Positions 1 to 5,279 of a stretch of DNA of 8,375 nucleotides are shown piece by piece. The stretch lies in NCBI GenBank assembly GCA_020844525.1, contig JAJGAH010000087.1:1-8375 (forward strand), written 5' to 3'. The notes under the pieces are model-generated. The model was not told the DNA's origin. It saw only the letters and a program-made list of their open reading frames with translations, and made no database searches. Made by a program: the position numbers and the translations under genes. Position 1 is the first letter of the stretch. Every line of letters starts with the position of its first letter. This DNA comes from Eubacterium sp. (GTDB taxonomy: Bacteria > Bacillota > Clostridia > Lachnospirales > Lachnospiraceae).

Positions 1-465
1 TCCTCCGCCGATATCAATATTCAGTACGGTCTTTGAGTCCCTTTTGCTGATTCTGTCAGCACCAGAGCCTCTGCCAGCCAGCAGGCTCTCAAAATCCGGG
101 CCGGCTGCTGCAACGACAAAATCTCCGGATAGATGCGCAATGGCTTCTGTGACTTTTTGGGCGTTTCTTTTTCGAGAACTTTCCCCTGTGATAATGACTG
201 CACCGGATGTTATATCACTGGGAGAAAAGCCGGCTTTTCTGTATTCACTCCGGATCATCTCTGCAGCTTTTTCTGCATCGATGATATCTTCTTCCGTCAG
301 AGGTGTGATGTAAATATTACTTTTGTAAATTACTTCACGGTTTATGATATCAATCCTTGGCGGCGTGCCATACCCTCCGGATTTCTCCAGAGTGAGGCGG
401 CTGAAGATCAGCTGAGTTGTTGTTGTTCCGATGTCGATACCAGTACTGATGATTTGATAAGGCAT
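1..465 (-). CDS. eutA: Ethanolamine ammonia-lyase reactivating factor EutA (N-terminal 155 residues, runs off the window)
   Basis: EutA is an actin-like ATPase that reactivates ethanolamine ammonia-lyase (EutBC) by helping exchange damaged cobalamin for intact adenosylcobalamin. The reverse complement reads from ATG at 465-463 and is open to the window edge. Near the N-terminus is the first phosphate-binding motif, STGIDIGTTTTQLIFSRL (about residues 7-24). Mid-fragment are SGAVIITGESSRKRNAQ and the block beginning GDFVVAAAGPDFESLLAG. The fragment ends in the second nucleotide-binding motif, VLNIDIGGG. These blocks match enterobacterial EutA as I know it, in the same order and spacing. A GGGAG ribosome binding site lies a few bases before the ATG. 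Full-length EutA is roughly 470 residues, so about two thirds is missing only because of the window boundary. It is divergent from the ureohydrolase operon, and an intrinsic terminator sits in its leader at 485-522. Confidence 0.96.
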   Translation of the reverse strand, partial: MPYQIISTGIDIGTTTTQLIFSRLTLEKSGGYGTPPRIDIINREVIYKSNIYITPLTEEDIIDAEKAAEMIRSEYRKAGFSPSDITSGAVIITGESSRKRNAQKVTEAIAHLSGDFVVAAAGPDFESLLAGRGSGADRISKRDSKTVLNIDIGGG

Positions 466-484
466 TGAATCTCCCTTTTCACAT

Positions 485-522
485 AAAAAAAGAGATGTTG
501 CAGATCACTGCAACACCTCTTT
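485..522 (-). terminator. Intrinsic terminator in the eutA leader (candidate attenuator)
   Basis: On the minus strand a 12-bp stem (492-503 with 508-519) closes a 4-base loop. The only non-Watson-Crick pair is a G-U wobble on the minus strand; the same position would be an A-C mismatch on the plus strand. The stem is followed by seven T (491-485), the first three of which can extend it against AAA (522-520). The asymmetry and the T-run show that it acts on minus-strand transcripts. No minus-strand gene lies upstream within the window, so the natural transcript it would stop is eutA's own, 19 bases before the start codon. That makes it an attenuator candidate. Confidence 0.8.
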
Positions 523-527
523 GTACC
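512..527 (-). promoter_or_regulatory. Possible ANTAR-type antiterminator hairpin overlapping the eutA leader terminator
   Basis: On the minus strand GGTAC-AAAGAG-GTGTT can fold into a small hairpin with a hexaloop that has A at position 1 and G at position 4, the loop rule known for ANTAR RNA targets. Its 3' arm is part of the terminator's 5' arm, so the two folds exclude each other. The stem is weak: C-G, A-U and three wobble pairs. No matching upstream partner hairpin was found. eut operons of Firmicutes are known to be controlled by the ANTAR protein EutV, which motivates the call. Confidence 0.3.
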
Positions 528-535
528 TATGCGGT

Positions 536-564
536 ATGATACTCGTATTTTGGAGTATTTACAA
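536..564 (-). promoter_or_regulatory. Candidate sigma-A promoter for eutA
   Basis: Read on the minus strand, TTGTAA (564-559) and TATCAT (541-536) are separated by exactly 17 bases. The -10 matches five of six consensus positions and the -35 four of six. The predicted start is near 529, giving a leader of about 64 bases that contains the terminator hairpin at 485-522. The -35 lies inside an inverted repeat (554-568). Confidence 0.5.
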
Positions 565-568
565 TACT
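554..568. promoter_or_regulatory. AT-rich inverted repeat overlapping the eutA -35 box (possible operator)
   Basis: AGTATT (554-559) and AATACT (563-568) form a perfect 6-bp inverted repeat around a 3-base centre, overlapping the candidate eutA -35 element. A second small palindrome, GTAT-G-ATAC, lies at 534-542 over the -10. An operator role is inferred from position only; I do not recognise the motif. Confidence 0.3.
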
Positions 569-671
569 TAAAGAGTTCTATATATTAATTTATGCGTTTT
601 TTGAAGATATAGATATCAGTCTGAATATTTAATAGTACGTTTAAATAATCGGACAGTAGCAGAAATAAGTA

Positions 672-700
672 TTGATATTTGGTAAACTGATGAACATAAT
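672..700 (+). promoter_or_regulatory. Candidate sigma-A promoter for the ureohydrolase gene
   Basis: TTGATA (672-677) and CATAAT (695-700) are spaced by 17 bases and match consensus at five of six positions each. The predicted transcription start near 707 leaves a leader of about 38 bases before the chosen ATG at 745, and rules out the in-frame TTG at 706 as a normal start. An overlapping alternative (TTGGTA at 679-684, TATATT at 701-706, 16-base spacer) is possible. Confidence 0.6.
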
Positions 701-705
701 TATAT

Positions 706-715
706 TTGCGCGCAA
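706..715. promoter_or_regulatory. Perfect 10-bp palindrome at the predicted ureohydrolase transcription start
   Basis: TTGCGCGCAA is fully self-complementary and sits at the predicted +1 of the promoter at 672-700, a normal place for a repressor operator. Its TTGYGC/GCRCAA half-site form resembles the cluster at 5071-5118 in front of the PII genes, so one regulator (perhaps the PucR protein of this locus) might read both. This is inference. Confidence 0.3.
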
Positions 716-744
716 CAATTGTAATGAAAGGACAGGAACAGACT

Positions 745-1695
745 ATGGAAGATCAGAAAGTGATGGATTCATTAAAATCTCCTAGGTTTAATGGTATAAA
801 AACATTTATGCGCATGCCTGAGGATAAAAATCTGGCCGGCGTTGACTTTGCAGTTGTCGGAATACCGTTTGATTCGGGTGCTACATACCGTGTGGGCACC
901 AGATTTGGTCCGACACAGATCCGGGAGGTGTCCTGTCTGGCTGCCAAACCCTATAATCCGGTTCTTGGTGTTGGAATTTTTGATCACTGTAAGGGCGTAG
1001 ATTATGGAGATGTGCGAAATATTCCTGGATATATAGAGGACTCCTTCTCATTGATTGAAGAAGACATGTCTGTCCTTTTCAATGCCGGGGTGGTTCCGGT
1101 TGCTATGGGTGGAGATCACAGTGTTACACTTCCGGAACTGCGCGCCTGTGCAAAGAAACACGGGCCTGTTGCGCTGATTCACTTTGATGCACATTATGAT
1201 ACGATTCCGGAATATTTCGGAAAGCCCTATACGCATGGTACACCTTTTCATCATGCAGCTGTTGAGGGACTGGTGGATACGGCACATTCTATCCATATTG
1301 GGATTCGTGAGGGCCTGTACAGCCCGGAGGATGAGAGACATTCCGCAGAACTGGGTTATGCGTGTCTGCCGGCTCATGTAATGCATCACATGTCGATGGA
1401 GGAAGTGATTCAGACCATTTGTGAGAGGGTGGGAACAAAGAAAGCCTTTCTCACCTTTGATATAGATTTTCTGGATCCGGCCTATGCACCGGGCACTGGA
1501 ACACCTGTTCCGGGAGGCTTTTCAACAGCAGAGGCACTGGAACTGGTTCGGGGACTGAAGGATCTGTCTATTGTAGGATATGATGTGGTAGAGGTGGCTC
1601 CTCCATATGACACAACGCAGATCACTGCCATTGCTGCAGCAGGGCTTATGCAGGAGTTTTTATCACAGATTGCTTATAGAAAAAGCAGAAAATAA
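745..1695 (+). CDS. Arginase/agmatinase-family ureohydrolase, substrate uncertain
   Basis: This is a binuclear metal-dependent amidino hydrolase that would cleave a guanidino compound to urea and an amine, in the cytoplasm. The 316-residue protein has the full family signature. GGDHS supplies H125; DAHYD at 148-152 supplies D148, H150 and D152; TFDIDFLDPAYAPGTGTPVPGG-type sequence from T237 supplies D239 and D241. All six metal ligands are therefore present, and the length is normal for the family. The ATG at 745 is chosen because AGGA lies 7 bases upstream and the predicted transcription start is about 707. The upstream in-frame ATG at 724 has no ribosome binding site. Agmatinase is the likely automatic label, but guanidinobutyrase, guanidinopropionase and nickel-dependent guanidine hydrolase belong to the same fold. 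The adjacent NitT/TauT-type transporter recalls the guanidine hydrolase locus of cyanobacteria. The family assignment is firm; the substrate is not. Confidence 0.93.
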   Translation: MEDQKVMDSLKSPRFNGIKTFMRMPEDKNLAGVDFAVVGIPFDSGATYRVGTRFGPTQIREVSCLAAKPYNPVLGVGIFDHCKGVDYGDVRNIPGYIEDSFSLIEEDMSVLFNAGVVPVAMGGDHSVTLPELRACAKKHGPVALIHFDAHYDTIPEYFGKPYTHGTPFHHAAVEGLVDTAHSIHIGIREGLYSPEDERHSAELGYACLPAHVMHHMSMEEVIQTICERVGTKKAFLTFDIDFLDPAYAPGTGTPVPGGFSTAEALELVRGLKDLSIVGYDVVEVAPPYDTTQITAIAAAGLMQEFLSQIAYRKSRK

Positions 1696-1718
1696 TAAAC
1701 AGAATACAAAATTACAAA

Positions 1719-1732
1719 AATCAAAGGTGATT
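1719..1732 (+). promoter_or_regulatory. Possible ANTAR-type hairpin overlapping the terminator before the binding-protein gene
   Basis: AATC-AAAGGT-GATT gives four Watson-Crick pairs closing a hexaloop with A at position 1 and G at position 4. The loop and 3' arm are the 5' arm of the terminator at 1723-1767, so the folds are mutually exclusive. A possible upstream companion at 1670-1688 (TTGCTT/AAGCAG stem) has a 7-base rather than a 6-base loop, ATAGAAA. Suggestive only. Confidence 0.3.
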
Positions 1733-1767
1733 GCATTTCGGGAAATCCGATGTGGTCACCTTTTTTT
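1723..1767 (+). terminator. Intrinsic terminator between the ureohydrolase and the binding-protein gene
   Basis: A perfect 8-bp outer stem (AAAGGTGA 1723-1730 with TCACCTTT 1756-1763) continues inward through wobble-rich pairs to a TCGG/CCGA helix with a GAAAT loop. Seven T (1761-1767) follow. Only 34 bases separate it from the next ATG, too little for a promoter plus ribosome binding site. Transcription of the binding-protein gene therefore probably starts upstream of the hairpin, which would make it an attenuator or a partial terminator inside an operon. Confidence 0.85.
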
Positions 1768-1801
1768 GTAAAACAGTTTTTGCGAACAGGAGGATTTCTT
1801 C

Positions 1802-2908
1802 ATGAGAAAAAGCGTGACGTATTTTACAAGCTGTCTGGTTTCCGGTCTTCTTGTCCTTGGACTTGCCGGATGTGGTTCAGGTTCTGCAGGTACTTCAGAT
1901 ACAGGGGTGAGTGCATCAGCTTCTGCCAGTGTAAATGGGAGCAGTGCAGATGGTCTGACTGAGGTTACGCTTGGTATGGTTCCATGGCCGGCATTCGAAT
2001 TATTTTATCTTGCGGAGGATCAGGGAATCTTTGAAAAGAATGGCTTGAAGGTCAAGATCAGGGAATTTTCCTCCACAACAGATAATTCAATGGCGTTTGT
2101 CGGCGGAAAGCTGGATTTCTGCACTTATCCGTCTGGAGAATCCATTTCACCATATGCGGAGAATAAGGGATTTCAGGTTATTATGCCGATGGATAAGTCG
2201 AATGGCTGTGAAGGCTTGATTGCCACTTTGGATATCAAGTCTATTAAAGACCTGAAGGGTAAAACCGTGGCCTCACAGTTCAGCAGTGTAGATCATTATC
2301 TGCTGCTGACACTGCTGAAGCAGAATGGCATGAGCGCGGACGACATCAATTTTGTAGATATGTCCATTGAAGAGGCGGGATCCTCCTTTGTAGCAGGGCA
2401 GTGCGATGCGGCGAGTATCTGAGACCCATATTTCACTGAGGCAAAGGAAGCTGGTGGAAATGTTCTATATGATACCAGTGAAAATCCCAATCTGATTAGT
2501 GATATACTGGCCGCTTCTGACGATATGGTCAAAAATCATCCGGATGTGGTAGAGGCAATGGTGAAGAGCATCTACGAGGCAGAAGACTACTGGAAGGCAA
2601 ACAAGGATTCAGCTGACAAGTTTATGGCTGAAAAAATGGGTGTTTCTGAGGATTCCTTCAAGAGTCAGATCGGGAACCTGATTATTCCGGATATTGATGA
2701 AAGTCTTACATTCTTCGATACCTCTGGTGATGAAAATTCCTGGGGATCTGTGCAGAATACAGTAGAGAAGTTTATGAAGGATATGGATGTAATTGATGCT
2801 GACATTGACTGCAACACCATGCTGAATTCGGATTTTCTGAAGGAGTACAAGGCGTCCTCTGAAAATGATGCAGGTGCGGATGCATCAGCTGTTTCTGCTT
2901 CATCATAA
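1802..2908 (+). pseudogene. NitT/TauT-type ABC transporter substrate-binding lipoprotein, interrupted by one in-frame TGA
   Basis: This would be the extracytoplasmic solute receptor of an ABC importer of the nitrate/sulfonate/taurine/NMT1-like class, anchored in the membrane by a lipid. AGGAGG lies 8 bases before the ATG. The signal peptide ends in the lipobox LAGC with the lipidated Cys at residue 24, followed by a Ser/Ala/Gly-rich linker. The binding domain starts near residue 53 (VTLGMVPWPAFELFYLAEDQ, then GIFEKNGLKV). Codon 207 (2420-2422) is TGA, in the context DAASI-stop-DPYFTEA. The same frame then continues without another stop to TAA at 2908, giving 368 positions in all, a normal length. 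Related proteins commonly carry Trp here, so TGG to TGA is the simplest explanation. TGA ends several neighbouring genes, so it is not simply read as Trp. The 5' piece (1802-2422) would give 206 residues; an internal restart at 2525 would lack a signal peptide. The C-terminal tail is again Ser/Ala-rich. Recent nonsense mutation, assembly error and readthrough cannot be told apart here. Confidence 0.85.
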
Positions 2909-2954
2909 TGAGAAGATGAAGCACCAGATCAGATGAAGATGGAGGAGAGTTGTT

Positions 2955-3809
2955 ATGACCGGGACAGAACTTTCAGTATCCAGATTGTCGGGCGGTGTTA
3001 CCAATGTAAACTATGTTGTGCAAAATGAAAATCAGAAATATGTGGTTCGTGTAGCCGGTAAAGGTACGAATCTATTCATAGACCGGAAGAATGAATTTCA
3101 CAATGTCACTACCATGTCAAACCTTGGCATTGCTCCAAAGATTTATTTCAGTGATCCCGAAACCAGATTTCAGATTCAGGAATTTATTGAACAGGATACA
3201 CTGACAGCGGAGAAGATCAGAGGGAATAATGATATACTGTCTGCCTGCATTCGTCTGCTGAAGAAATGTCACAGTTCCGGTGCAGATTTTAAAAACCGCT
3301 TTGATCCATGGGTAAAAACAGAAACGAACCTGGCTCTATTACAAAAGGATGGATTTCATAATTATTACCCGGACTGGAAAGGTACTGTGGCATTCTGTAA
3401 AGATGTACATTCACAGTATCAGGCGGAACCGATAGATTTGTGCCCCTGTCATAATGATACTGTAGCAGGTAATTTCATGGGCAATGATGTTAGCATGAAG
3501 CTTATTGACTGGGAGTACAGTGGCATGAATGACCCGTATTATGATCTGGCCTGTTTTTCCATGGAAAACGGACTTAACGCAGGTGATGAAAAGTTAATGC
3601 TGCGCTTGCATGAGGATAAAGAACCAGACGATAAGGAAATCCGCCGTTTCTTATCGATGAAAATTATTACTGCGTTTTACTGGTCTGTATGGTCACTGCT
3701 CCAGATCAAAAATGGGAAAAACGCCGATTTTTATTACCCATATGGGATGGACAGATATCGTGTTATTTCTGAGAGCAGAGACAGACTTCATGAAGTAAAC
3801 GCAGGATAG
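2955..3809 (+). CDS. LicA/choline-kinase-like phosphotransferase (APH fold)
   Basis: A 284-residue cytoplasmic kinase of the aminoglycoside phosphotransferase/choline kinase superfamily, expected to transfer the ATP gamma-phosphate to a small hydroxyl substrate. The N-lobe has the glycine-rich LSGGVTNVNY (11-20), and YVVRVAGKGTNLFIDRKNE (29-47) is very like LicA. The catalytic Brenner motif is HNDTVAGN, with H166, D168 and N173. The metal-binding motif LIDWEYSGMNDPYYDLA begins at 183, with D185. GGAGG lies 9 bases before the ATG. The gene follows the binding-protein gene by 46 bases and precedes the regulator by 34, so it is probably cotranscribed with both. LicA phosphorylates choline; related enzymes act on ethanolamine or thiamine. 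The eutA neighbour makes an amino alcohol an attractive but unproved substrate. Sequence alone does not support calling it an antibiotic resistance gene. Confidence 0.88.
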   Translation: MTGTELSVSRLSGGVTNVNYVVQNENQKYVVRVAGKGTNLFIDRKNEFHNVTTMSNLGIAPKIYFSDPETRFQIQEFIEQDTLTAEKIRGNNDILSACIRLLKKCHSSGADFKNRFDPWVKTETNLALLQKDGFHNYYPDWKGTVAFCKDVHSQYQAEPIDLCPCHNDTVAGNFMGNDVSMKLIDWEYSGMNDPYYDLACFSMENGLNAGDEKLMLRLHEDKEPDDKEIRRFLSMKIITAFYWSVWSLLQIKNGKNADFYYPYGMDRYRVISESRDRLHEVNAG

Positions 3810-3843
3810 AGCTGGAGTTTTATTGTGAACAGGCAGGTGAACC

Positions 3844-5070
3844 ATGAACGTAGAAGAGCTTAGAAATATGCCCAGGCTTCGTGCCGGACTGAAACTGGTC
3901 GCGGGAGAAAATGGTCTGGACCGGCATATCCGATGGATTTATTTTGCGGACTGTATACAATGCGTGCGTGAGAAGAAAAATCCGGCGGATTATATCCATG
4001 GTGAGGAAGTCGTGATCATTACGAATGTCTCCCTGACGGATAACGATGATATTGTTCTTGGATTGATCCGGTCAATGAATCAAAAGAATATCGCAACTGT
4101 TGTTATCAATGAAGGCCAGATATCCACCAGGGTAGCACAGTACTGCGAACAGATTCGGCTGCCCTTGTTTGAACTATCCAGGGACCTGCATCTTATTGAT
4201 CTTTCACAGATTGTCTGTCAGGAATTGATGCAGGAGGAAACCAGAGTCAGTTCCAGGGAACGGTTGTTTTCCGAGATGCTGAATCTGGAGGATCTCGATC
4301 GCACGGATATTCTCGCACAGGCAGAGTACCTTGATGTCAATCTTTCCGGACAATTCTTTGTTGTGGATTTTTTTGTCTGTGACCATACAGCTGAAGAACA
4401 GATAGAAGAAAAAAAGAGAAGAAAGACCCCGGGATCAATTCCGGATGAGGTTATTACACTCAAAAGCGTAGTAAAGGATGAGTTCCGGCCATATGTACCC
4501 CGGCACATGCTGGTGATGGAACAGAGTGGTCATGTACTGGCGCTTGTTCCCCAGGACATTATGAGTCATGATCTGCTGGAGTCGGTGATTGACCGGATCT
4601 GTCGTGCACAGGAAGAGCGAAGCGGGAAAATAGTAAAAGCCGGTGTTGGACTCCCCTATGAATATCCGGAGGAATTCCGCACCAGCTGGAAGGAAGCAAA
4701 GGATGCGCTGAAAATCAGCCGTATTCTGAGCAGTGACAAAAAAGTCTTCTTTTATGATAGCGTGGGTATCTATTCTGTGATTACGCAGATCAAAAGCGGA
4801 AGGTTCATGGATAAATATGTGAACGCACACCTGGGGAGACTGTTTGAAGCGGACCGCCTGCAGGGCGGCGATCTGGTGCATACGCTGGAAGTCTATCTGG
4901 AATGCGGTGCGAATGCGAATGATGCGGCGGAAAAACTTTTTCTGCACAGAAATACCATGCATTATCGCCTGAACAAAATCCGTACGATCCTGAACAATGA
5001 GCTCTCAGATCTTTCAACCTTTCTGGAGCTGGAGCTGGCATTCGCTTTTTATCGTTATCGGCATCAGTGA
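3844..5070 (+). CDS. PucR/CdaR-family transcriptional regulator
   Basis: This 408-residue protein has the three-part layout of PucR regulators. The N-terminal PucR sensor domain covers about residues 1-130 (RLRAGLKLVAGENGLDRHI, later EEVVIITNVSL and RLPLFELSRDLHLIDL). A central GGDEF-like CdaR region covers about 160-295, with VKAGVGLPYEYPEEFRTSWK. The C-terminal helix-turn-helix lies around 340-405, with ANDAAEKLFLHRNTMHYRLN (DAAEKL begins at residue 360). Members of this family often activate catabolic genes for purines, sugar acids or amines. An AGGTGA just before the ATG at 3844 serves as the ribosome binding site and is weaker than those of its neighbours. The gene ends just before a cluster of GCACA/TGTGC half-sites and a promoter for the PII-transporter operon, a plausible target. 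The ligand is unknown. The fold and class are confident. Confidence 0.92.
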   Translation: MNVEELRNMPRLRAGLKLVAGENGLDRHIRWIYFADCIQCVREKKNPADYIHGEEVVIITNVSLTDNDDIVLGLIRSMNQKNIATVVINEGQISTRVAQYCEQIRLPLFELSRDLHLIDLSQIVCQELMQEETRVSSRERLFSEMLNLEDLDRTDILAQAEYLDVNLSGQFFVVDFFVCDHTAEEQIEEKKRRKTPGSIPDEVITLKSVVKDEFRPYVPRHMLVMEQSGHVLALVPQDIMSHDLLESVIDRICRAQEERSGKIVKAGVGLPYEYPEEFRTSWKEAKDALKISRILSSDKKVFFYDSVGIYSVITQIKSGRFMDKYVNAHLGRLFEADRLQGGDLVHTLEVYLECGANANDAAEKLFLHRNTMHYRLNKIRTILNNELSDLSTFLELELAFAFYRYRHQ

Positions 5071-5118
5071 TTGTGCTTCGTGCACAAAGATCTTTATTTT
5101 ACAAGCACATTGTGCACA
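5071..5118. promoter_or_regulatory. Cluster of TGTGC/GCACA half-sites (candidate operator upstream of the PII operon)
   Basis: Directly after the regulator's stop codon there is an inverted repeat TTGTGC (5071-5076)-5 bases-GCACAA (5082-5087). A second group follows about three helical turns away: GCACA-T-TGTGC (5105-5115), merging into the palindrome TGTGCACA (5111-5118). The nine-base element TYGTGCACA recurs at 5078-5086 and 5110-5118, 32 bases apart. The second group overlaps the -35 box of the promoter at 5110-5138. Binding by the PucR-type regulator encoded just upstream is inferred from position. Confidence 0.45.
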
Positions 5119-5138
5119 GCGAAAAGACATTTTATAAT
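5110..5138 (+). promoter_or_regulatory. Candidate promoter of the PII-transporter operon
   Basis: TTGTGC (5110-5115) and a perfect TATAAT (5133-5138) are separated by 17 bases. The -35 is weak, which would suit an activated promoter, and it lies inside the half-site cluster. The predicted start is about 5145. The transcript would then meet the terminator at 5179-5211 before reaching the first PII gene at 5280. Confidence 0.6.
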
Positions 5139-5175
5139 CACCACAATGAAAACAGAATATTTTTTAGGTTTCAGA

Positions 5176-5187
5176 GGCAAAGGCGCC
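5176..5187 (+). promoter_or_regulatory. Possible ANTAR-type hairpin overlapping the terminator before the PII genes
   Basis: GGC-AAAGGC-GCC gives three G-C pairs closing a hexaloop with A at position 1 and G at position 4, and uses the 5' arm of the terminator at 5179-5211. It is the third such arrangement in the window. No clear upstream partner hairpin was seen; an ACAGAA at 5152-5157 lacks a good stem. Confidence 0.3.
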
Positions 5188-5211
5188 GGACATTCGTCCG
5201 ACGCCTTTTTT
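5179..5211 (+). terminator. Intrinsic terminator upstream of the PII operon
   Basis: AAAGGCG (5179-5185) pairs with CGCCTTT (5202-5208). After one C/A mismatch, CGGAC (5187-5191) pairs with GTCCG (5196-5200) around the loop ATTC, and the stem is followed by T6 (5206-5211). It may end the regulator transcript, but because a good promoter (5110-5138) lies upstream of it, it could also attenuate the PII operon. No promoter was recognised between it and the start at 5280. Confidence 0.85.
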
Positions 5212-5279
5212 GTATCCATAGTACGCGGACAGCCAATCGGTATTTCGCGAGTAACAACCAATACAGGAGGAATTGTGAT

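Noticed and set aside
706..744. TTG at 706 or ATG at 724 as start of the ureohydrolase gene
   Set aside because: The promoter at 672-700 predicts transcription from about 707, and neither codon has a ribosome binding site. ATG 745 has AGGA at suitable spacing.
466..744. Guanidine (ykkC-class) or cobalamin riboswitch in the divergent intergenic region
   Set aside because: I could not find the conserved ykkC, mini-ykkC or cobalamin-type elements by eye. The region shows only promoters, short inverted repeats and one terminator.
1802..2908. Alternative genetic code (TGA read as Trp) or selenocysteine at 2420-2422
   Set aside because: TGA ends the regulator, first PII, permease and ATPase genes, and TGG is used for Trp throughout. 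No selenocysteine insertion hairpin is evident, and the position fits Trp.
2955..3809. Aminoglycoside resistance phosphotransferase
   Set aside because: The motifs (GKGTNLFIDRKNE, LIDWEYSGMNDPYYDLA) are those of LicA/choline kinase, and the operon context is metabolic.
4435..4962. Minus-strand reading frame opposite the PucR-type regulator
   Set aside because: It is antisense to a clear gene, Cys/His-rich without a known motif, and has no supporting ribosome binding site or neighbour.
5067..5279. N-terminal extension of the first PII protein back to 5067
   Set aside because: The frame is open by chance across the control region. PII proteins start at the MKMIKAIVRP segment, and the AGGAGG at 5265-5270 fixes the start at 5280.
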